From Anaerolineae bacterium (lineage in GTDB: Bacteria; Chloroflexota; Anaerolineae; UBA1429), in the NCBI GenBank assembly GCA_007118555.1, contig SKRJ01000401.1:1-7846 (forward strand): a stretch of DNA of 7,846 nucleotides, read 5' to 3'. The notes beneath the pieces are model-generated. The model ran no database searches, was not told where the DNA came from, and worked only from the letters and a program-made list of their open reading frames with translations. Positions 4,091 through 7,846 of the stretch are shown here, piece by piece. Position 1 is the first letter of the stretch. Each line of letters begins with the position of its first letter. The translations under genes were made by a program, and so were the position numbers.

Positions 4091-5479
4091 ATGGACGCAC
4101 AGCAACTCTGGCGGACGGCGCAGGAACAGTTACAGCTTCAGCTGTCCAAACCAAGCTTTGATACATGGATCTCGCGCTCCAAGGGCATCTCCCAAGAGGA
4201 CGGCGTGCTGGTCGTTGGCGTCCATTCGGCCTATGCCAAGGACTGGATCGAGAACCGACTCTATGGCGCCATCCAAAAGACGCTCTCTGAGATCGCGCAT
4301 CGCACCATCAGCGTCCGCTTTGTGGTACAGCGGAGCGGCCCCGGTGATTCCGACGATCAGAACGTGCTTGATCTGCCGCCGCTGTCGCAGCCCGAGATCC
4401 CTCTGGCGCCGCCGGATCGCGAAGCCTCGCAGGTCAATCCGCGCTATGCCTTTGACAACTTTATCGTCGGGCAGTCGAATCGGCTGGCCCATGCTGGCTG
4501 CCTGGCGGTGGGCGAGAATCCTGGCAGCGCCTATAATCCGCTGTTCATCTATGGCGGCGTGGGCCTGGGCAAGACCCATCTCCTGCACGCCATCGGCAAT
4601 CGCGCCCTGCAAGACGGCCGCCGCACACTATATGTCTCCACCGAGACCTTTGCCAACGAGATGATCAACTCGATCCGCACCCGCACTACCGAGGGCTTTC
4701 GCGCCAAGTACCGCAGTATCGAGGTACTGCTGCTGGACGACATTCACTTTTTGATCAACAAAGAGGCCACCCAGGAAGAGTTCTTTCACACATTTAACGA
4801 CCTCTACCAGCGCAACCGACAGATCGTGGTTTCGTCCGACCGCCCCCCCAAGGCCTTTGTCGGTTTGGAGGAGCGGCTGCGCTCGCGGTTCGAGTGGGGC
4901 CTGACCACCGATATACAGCCGCCCGATCTTGAGACCCGCATCGCCATTCTCTCCGTCAAGGCCGAGAGCCGTGGCATCCAGCTCTCGCCCAAGCTGCTCG
5001 AGTTTGTGGCCCAGCAGGTGCAGAGCAACATCCGCGAGCTGGAGGGGGCGCTGACCCGGGTGCTGGCCGTGGCCCGCATGCTGGGCGAGCCCCTGACCAT
5101 CCAGACCGCACAGCGCGCCCTGGGCGACATATCCCAGCCGCACCGCCATCTGGAGCCAGAAGCCATCATCTCGGCTGTCGCCGACTATTTCGCTATTTCG
5201 GTCGAAGATGTGATGGGGCGCCGCCGCAGCCGCGATATTGCCCTGACGCGCCAAGTGGCCATGTACCTCATTCGGGATCTCACGTCGCTCTCGCTGCCGC
5301 AGATCGGCCGCGCGATAGGCAACCGCGATCACACGACGGTGCTCTATGGCGTGGACAAGATCTCGGCCCTGTTCGAGAAGGACGACGCGTTGCGCCGCCA
5401 GATTCTCGAGATCAAGACCGGCCTCTATGGCAACGGCCAGCAGCAGGTGGCCCAGGCCGCGGGCCTCCGCCACGCCTGA
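4091..5479 (+). CDS. dnaA: Chromosomal replication initiator protein DnaA
   Basis: A 462-residue DnaA of normal length. DnaA-ATP oligomerises at the origin, melts it and helps load the replicative helicase. Domain I (1-80) has the typical LWRTAQEQLQLQLSKPSFDTW opening; domain II (about 83-116) is short and Pro/Asp-rich; domain III is the AAA+ core from about 120 to 345. Walker A is GGVGLGKT (155-162), Walker B LLLDD (213-217), sensor 1 VVSSD (246-250), box VII RLRSRF (262-267, with the Arg-finger candidate R266) and sensor 2 NIRELEGAL (313-321, R315). Domain IV (about 355-462) carries the DNA-binding signature IGNRDHTTVLYGVDKI (409-424). Start ATG 4091 follows GGGAG with seven-base spacing. 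There is no dnaN downstream, and the divergent neighbour is infC, not rpmH. The opposite-strand GNAT gene ends seven bases after its stop. Confidence 0.98.
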   Translation: MDAQQLWRTAQEQLQLQLSKPSFDTWISRSKGISQEDGVLVVGVHSAYAKDWIENRLYGAIQKTLSEIAHRTISVRFVVQRSGPGDSDDQNVLDLPPLSQPEIPLAPPDREASQVNPRYAFDNFIVGQSNRLAHAGCLAVGENPGSAYNPLFIYGGVGLGKTHLLHAIGNRALQDGRRTLYVSTETFANEMINSIRTRTTEGFRAKYRSIEVLLLDDIHFLINKEATQEEFFHTFNDLYQRNRQIVVSSDRPPKAFVGLEERLRSRFEWGLTTDIQPPDLETRIAILSVKAESRGIQLSPKLLEFVAQQVQSNIRELEGALTRVLAVARMLGEPLTIQTAQRALGDISQPHRHLEPEAIISAVADYFAISVEDVMGRRRSRDIALTRQVAMYLIRDLTSLSLPQIGRAIGNRDHTTVLYGVDKISALFEKDDALRRQILEIKTGLYGNGQQQVAQAAGLRHA

Positions 5480-5486
5480 CCAGCGT

Positions 5487-6053
5487 CTAGCTCGCCGACG
5501 CGCCCGGCAGAGCCCACCACTCTTGCGCCAGGATCCCGTACATCACCAGGTCCTGGGGCTCGCCCCAGCGCAGGATGTGGCTCCGCAGACACCCCTCCCT
5601 CGTCATCCCCACCTTTTGCATCACACGGCCCGAGGCCGGGTTGCGGGCAAAATGTGTCGCCGTGATGCGCAGCAGATCAAGCGCGCGGAACCCATAGGCG
5701 ACCACAGCCTGCGCCGCCTCGGTGGCATAGCCCTGCCCCCAGTACGGCACCCCGATCCAGTAGCCCAGCTCGGCCCGACGATGCTCACGCGAAATGCTCA
5801 GCCCCATGGCGCCGATCAGGTGTTCGCCGCCCTGCCGCGTCACGGCAAAGGTGACGGCGTCGCCGGCCTCGAACTCGGCCTGGTGGGTGCCGATCCACAT
5901 TGCGGCGCCTCCCGGTGGATAGGGATGGGGGATCGTGCTGGTGTTCAGCGCCACCTCATAGGCGCCGGCCAACTCCTGAACGATGTCGGCATCGGCCAAC
6001 CCAAAGGGTCGCAGAGTCAGGCGTTCGGTGTGCAACGTGGGCTGAGTGAGCAT
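5487..6053 (-). CDS. GNAT-family N-acetyltransferase, RimJ/RimL-like
   Basis: A 188-residue Gcn5-related acetyltransferase of the RimJ/RimL type, which uses acetyl-CoA to acetylate an amino group (protein N-termini or small molecules). It shows the family opening LHTERLTLRPF (7-17), strand four and the acetyl-CoA loop ELGYWIGVPYWGQGYATEA (95-113, pyrophosphate-binding WGQGYA) and the C-terminal NPASGRVMQKVGMTREG (138-154). The start chosen is ATG 6053: GAGAGGA (6070-6064) lies upstream and the family N terminus follows within ten residues. An ATG 30 codons further up (6143) adds unrelated sequence. It converges on dnaA with a seven-base gap, leaving no room for a terminator. Its substrate cannot be inferred. 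Confidence 0.92.
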   Translation of the reverse strand: MLTQPTLHTERLTLRPFGLADADIVQELAGAYEVALNTSTIPHPYPPGGAAMWIGTHQAEFEAGDAVTFAVTRQGGEHLIGAMGLSISREHRRAELGYWIGVPYWGQGYATEAAQAVVAYGFRALDLLRITATHFARNPASGRVMQKVGMTREGCLRSHILRWGEPQDLVMYGILAQEWWALPGASAS

Positions 6054-6078
6054 GGGCCTGTTTTCCTCTCGTACGGTC

Positions 6079-6107
6079 TTGCGCTGCCGGATGTCTGCCG
6101 GTATCAT
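6079..6107 (+). promoter_or_regulatory. Possible promoter for the DinB-fold gene
   Basis: TTGCGC (6079-6084), a 17-base spacer, then TATCAT (6102-6107). The predicted start near 6114 leaves a leader of about 110 nt before the ATG at 6224. It lies in the 170-base gap between the divergent GNAT and DinB-fold genes. No convincing minus-strand promoter was found: a perfect TTGACA (6116-6111, minus) has no -10 box at the right distance. Confidence 0.4.
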
Positions 6108-6223
6108 GTATGTCAAGAGCCATAGTACCGTCGCACAAAACACACCGTGGGAGCGGGGCTATGCAGCCGGATTGATCGGCGCGCCCCGGCTCCCTGCCGT
6201 TCGATAGTGATGCCGACAGAGCC

Positions 6224-6796
6224 ATGAGTGATCCATCGGTCGTACCTGAATACCTGGACCTGTTCGACACGCAGCTTGACGCCATGGAAGAGTTGCTGAC
6301 CGACACGCCCCCCGCCAAGCTCTGGGAGACACCGGGACCAGCCACCCGGTCCATCGGTGAACAGTTGCACCATCTGGCCGAGTGGCTCCGCTGTTACCGT
6401 CATCGTGCGGCCCTGTTCTACCGCGCATTTTATCCCGTGAGCTGGCTGCTCCGCAACCGGCCCTACCCCACGCACATCGATGATGTATACTCGCGCGATC
6501 GCTTCCCCAACTATGTCGGCTTTATGTGCCCAGAGCGTCACACCCCCGACCGGACGCTGGCCCTCGGCACCCTCACCAACCGCCTGCGAGAGGGGCATGA
6601 GCTGGTCCGAGAGTTCTACCGCGACAAGAGCGAGCCCATCCTGGGCCATATCTGGCTCTATGACATGGCCATCGGCTGGGTAAACCTGATCCAGGCCTTG
6701 CGCATCGCGGTCTACCATGACCAGCACCACTATGACCTGATCTGTGAGCTGTGCGAAATGCCCTTGGAGAACGGCTCTGGTGAGGAGCTCCTGTAA
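6224..6796 (+). CDS. DinB/YfiT-like four-helix-bundle protein (putative metal-dependent)
   Basis: A 190-residue DinB-superfamily protein. These proteins form a four-helix bundle that binds a divalent metal through three His residues; known relatives include bacillithiol transferases and mycothiol-dependent enzymes, and many are uncharacterised. The candidate ligands are visible: His49/50 in IGEQLHHLAEW (44-54) and the C-terminal HxxHH in VYHDQHHYDL (His165, His168, His169). The spacing (early helix-two His, late paired His) suits the fold. The middle (about 75-110), rich in Pro, Tyr and Arg, is less typical. The ribosome-binding site is weak (ACAGAG before ATG 6224). It is divergent from GNAT and separated from the thiamine unit by its promoter and riboswitch. 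The substrate is unknown. Confidence 0.78.
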   Translation: MSDPSVVPEYLDLFDTQLDAMEELLTDTPPAKLWETPGPATRSIGEQLHHLAEWLRCYRHRAALFYRAFYPVSWLLRNRPYPTHIDDVYSRDRFPNYVGFMCPERHTPDRTLALGTLTNRLREGHELVREFYRDKSEPILGHIWLYDMAIGWVNLIQALRIAVYHDQHHYDLICELCEMPLENGSGEELL

Positions 6797-6882
6797 CAGA
6801 TCGCTGGAGCGAGCCTCGTTCGCCCCGCCTTGTGACGGAAAGCCACGGCTTTTGATGGTGCTCGCCAGCCACATCCAACGGT

Positions 6883-6911
6883 TTGCCGCTCCGGGGTACG
6901 CAGGGTATAAT
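6883..6911 (+). promoter_or_regulatory. Promoter of the TPP-riboswitch/thiamine pyrophosphokinase unit
   Basis: TTGCCG (6883-6888), an exact 17-base spacer, then a perfect TATAAT (6906-6911). The predicted transcription start is near 6918, about a dozen bases before the first paired bases of the TPP aptamer, just where such a promoter should be. This is the best promoter match in the window. Confidence 0.8.
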
Positions 6912-6930
6912 TGATGCGCAATGCAATATC

Positions 6931-7012
6931 GCTGGGGGAGCCCACATGGGCTGAGAGGATGGCGCGGCATCGACCCCTGAACCTGATCTGGGTCATACCA
7001 GCGTAGGGAAGC
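6931..7012 (+). promoter_or_regulatory. TPP riboswitch (THI element) aptamer
   Basis: All conserved blocks of the thiamine pyrophosphate aptamer are present in order: GGGGGAGCCC then GGGCTGAGAGGAT (6947-6959, the pyrimidine-sensing arm with CTGAGA), CCCCTGAACCTGATCTGG (6974-6991) and ACCAGCGTAGGGAAGC (6997-7012). Outer GCT/AGC form P1; GGGG/CCCC form P2; AGCCC/GGGCT form P3; CTGG (6988-6991) with CCAG (6998-7001) form P5. It sits between a strong promoter and an intrinsic terminator ahead of thiamine pyrophosphokinase, so it most likely controls transcription termination, with high TPP turning the gene off. Confidence 0.97.
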
Positions 7013-7028
7013 ACAAACAAGCTTTTCG

Positions 7029-7060
7029 GGCCGCTGGTGCCAAGACCGGCGGCCTTTTTT
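7029..7060 (+). terminator. Riboswitch-controlled intrinsic terminator
   Basis: GGCCGCTGG (7029-7037) pairs with CCGGCGGCC (7046-7054) through nine base pairs (one G-U) around TGCCAAGA, followed directly by six T (7055-7060). Its 5' arm CGCTGGTG (7032-7039) is also complementary to TACCAGCG (6996-7003) of the aptamer P5 strand, giving an eight-base-pair antiterminator with a terminal G-U pair. The ATG of the kinase lies 19 bases after the T-run. Confidence 0.93.
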
Positions 7061-7079
7061 GTGTGGGGAGCGGGACAAT

Positions 7080-7760
7080 ATGGCGGAGGAATCGGCAAAC
7101 TGCATAGTCGTGATGCTCAATGGCGTCGTGCGTCACGAGCCCCGGCTGCCATCGATCCTCGATCGCGCCGAGTATATCATCGCCGCCGATGGAGGCGCCG
7201 CCTGTCTGGACGCGCTCGGGTACATCCCCGATCTGCTGGTGGGCGACATGGACTCGGTCGAACCCGCCCTGCTAGAGCGCCTGGAAGACGAGGGGAGTAG
7301 CATCCAGCGACACCCCGCCCAAAAGGACGAGACCGACGCCGAACTGGCGCTCAAGGCGGCCGCCGCCCTGTCGCCCCACGAGATCATTGTCCTGGGCGCC
7401 CTGGGCGGCCGCATCGATCATGCTCTGGGCAATCTCGCCCTGCTGGCCATGCCCGAGCTGGACGGCATTCCGACCTATGTCTGGGACGGCCTGTCGCTCT
7501 CCTGGCTGGTGACCGAATCCAGCGAGATCTGGGGCACGCCCGGTGACACCGTCTCGCTGATCCCCTGGGGCGGCGATGCGGTCGGGATCGTCACCGAGGG
7601 GCTGGCCTACCCGCTGCAGGGCGAGACACTGGACATGGGGCCATCGCGGGGCATCAGCAACGTGCTGGCCGAGGTCCCCGCCCGCGTCACGTTGCAGGAG
7701 GGGCGCCTGCTGGTCGTGCACACGCCCGCCGAGGAGAACGACTCTGATGAGCACCGATAG
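7080..7760 (+). CDS. thiN: Thiamine pyrophosphokinase
   Basis: A 226-residue thiamine diphosphokinase, close to the family's usual 210-220. It transfers pyrophosphate from ATP to thiamine in the cytoplasm, making the cofactor TPP. The N-terminal catalytic domain shows AADGGA (35-40), PDLLVGDMDS (50-59), QKDETDAELAL (81-91) and GALGGRIDHALGN (106-118), which hold the Asp residues that bind Mg and ATP. The C-terminal thiamine-binding domain shows VTEGLAYPL (171-179) and PSRGISN (188-194). The start chosen is ATG 7080, with GGGGAG (7065-7070) nine bases upstream; a TTG at 7059 overlaps the terminator T-run and would add seven unrelated residues. The TPP riboswitch upstream fits direct end-product feedback. 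Its 3' end overlaps the next gene by 14 bases. Confidence 0.97.
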   Translation: MAEESANCIVVMLNGVVRHEPRLPSILDRAEYIIAADGGAACLDALGYIPDLLVGDMDSVEPALLERLEDEGSSIQRHPAQKDETDAELALKAAAALSPHEIIVLGALGGRIDHALGNLALLAMPELDGIPTYVWDGLSLSWLVTESSEIWGTPGDTVSLIPWGGDAVGIVTEGLAYPLQGETLDMGPSRGISNVLAEVPARVTLQEGRLLVVHTPAEENDSDEHR

Positions 7761-7846
7761 CGATCGACACAACCCGTTCGCCCAGCCGGAGCATGCCCAG
7801 GGCTATGACGTGTGGTATACGACCGCGCTGGGAGCCGCCATGGATC
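7747..7846 (+). CDS. Probable class I SAM-dependent methyltransferase, N-terminal fragment cut by window end
   Basis: ATG 7747 opens a frame that stays open to the window edge (33 codons). GAGGAGA (7731-7737) with nine-base spacing is a good ribosome-binding site. The visible protein starts MSTDSDRHNPFAQPEHAQGY and continues to a YDVWYTTALG segment. The pattern of Phe-Ala, a short gap, then Tyr-Asp-x-Trp-(Tyr/Phe)-x-Thr-x-x-Gly is the usual opening of small class I SAM-dependent methyltransferases, just before the SAM-binding motif, which is outside the window. It overlaps the thiamine pyrophosphokinase stop by 14 bases in another frame, so the two are probably co-transcribed and translationally coupled, placing it under the TPP riboswitch too. 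Substrate unknown. Confidence 0.75.
   Translation, partial: MSTDSDRHNPFAQPEHAQGYDVWYTTALGAAMD

Noticed and set aside
4628..5473. 281-codon open frame on the minus strand inside dnaA
   Set aside because: It is a shadow of the dnaA coding frame with low-complexity Gly/Leu/Ala-rich translation and no motif.
6111..6116. Perfect TTGACA (minus) as a -35 box for the GNAT gene
   Set aside because: No acceptable -10 box occurs 16-18 bases downstream on that strand.
6113..7120. 335-codon open frame on the minus strand
   Set aside because: It is antisense to the DinB-fold gene, the TPP riboswitch and its terminator, all independently supported, and shows no recognisable motif.

Overview
This is a GC-rich (roughly 60 percent or more by eye) bacterial chromosomal window of ordinary core genes. 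The best guess for the source is a Chloroflexota-like bacterium, from the infC-rpmI-rplT-SpoU methyltransferase order, the style of the L20, L35 and DnaA proteins, and the EFR1-type ferredoxin. This is a judgement from remembered family patterns, not a search. I see no mobile element, CRISPR array, tRNA or rRNA.

Layout. Positions 1-1262 (+): the 3' part of an EFR1-type flavodoxin/ferredoxin protein, then a stand-alone CinA C-terminal domain (nicotinamide-nucleotide amidase). Positions 3510-1259 (-): promoter, leader, infC with a non-canonical AUU start, rpmI (GTG start), rplT and a SpoU-family RNA methyltransferase. This is a translation operon whose last stop codon interlocks with the cinA-like stop in one CTAG. 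Positions 3341-4090: a 750-base non-coding region between divergent infC and dnaA. It holds both promoters, several inverted repeats and a long, strongly structured dnaA leader with a possible 26-codon upstream ORF. Positions 4091-5479 (+): dnaA, with no dnaN after it. Positions 6053-5487 (-): a RimJ/RimL-like GNAT acetyltransferase, convergent with dnaA. Positions 6224-6796 (+): a DinB-fold protein. Positions 6883-7846 (+): promoter, TPP riboswitch, intrinsic terminator, thiamine pyrophosphokinase, and the overlapping 5' end of a probable SAM-dependent methyltransferase.

How it works together. The minus-strand operon makes an initiation factor, two large-subunit proteins and a probable rRNA/tRNA 2'-O-methyltransferase. 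The AUU start is the classical signature of IF3 autoregulation. The thiamine unit is a self-contained feedback circuit: TPP, the product of the kinase, should bind the aptamer, keep the P5 helix intact, and let the downstream terminator fold. I can trace an 8-bp antiterminator between aptamer and terminator by eye. The least explained part is the dnaA leader of about 300 nt. It contains two strong hairpins and three copies each of GCTCC and GGAGC, the last GGAGC lying in the dnaA ribosome-binding site. It looks like a post-transcriptional control region for the replication initiator.
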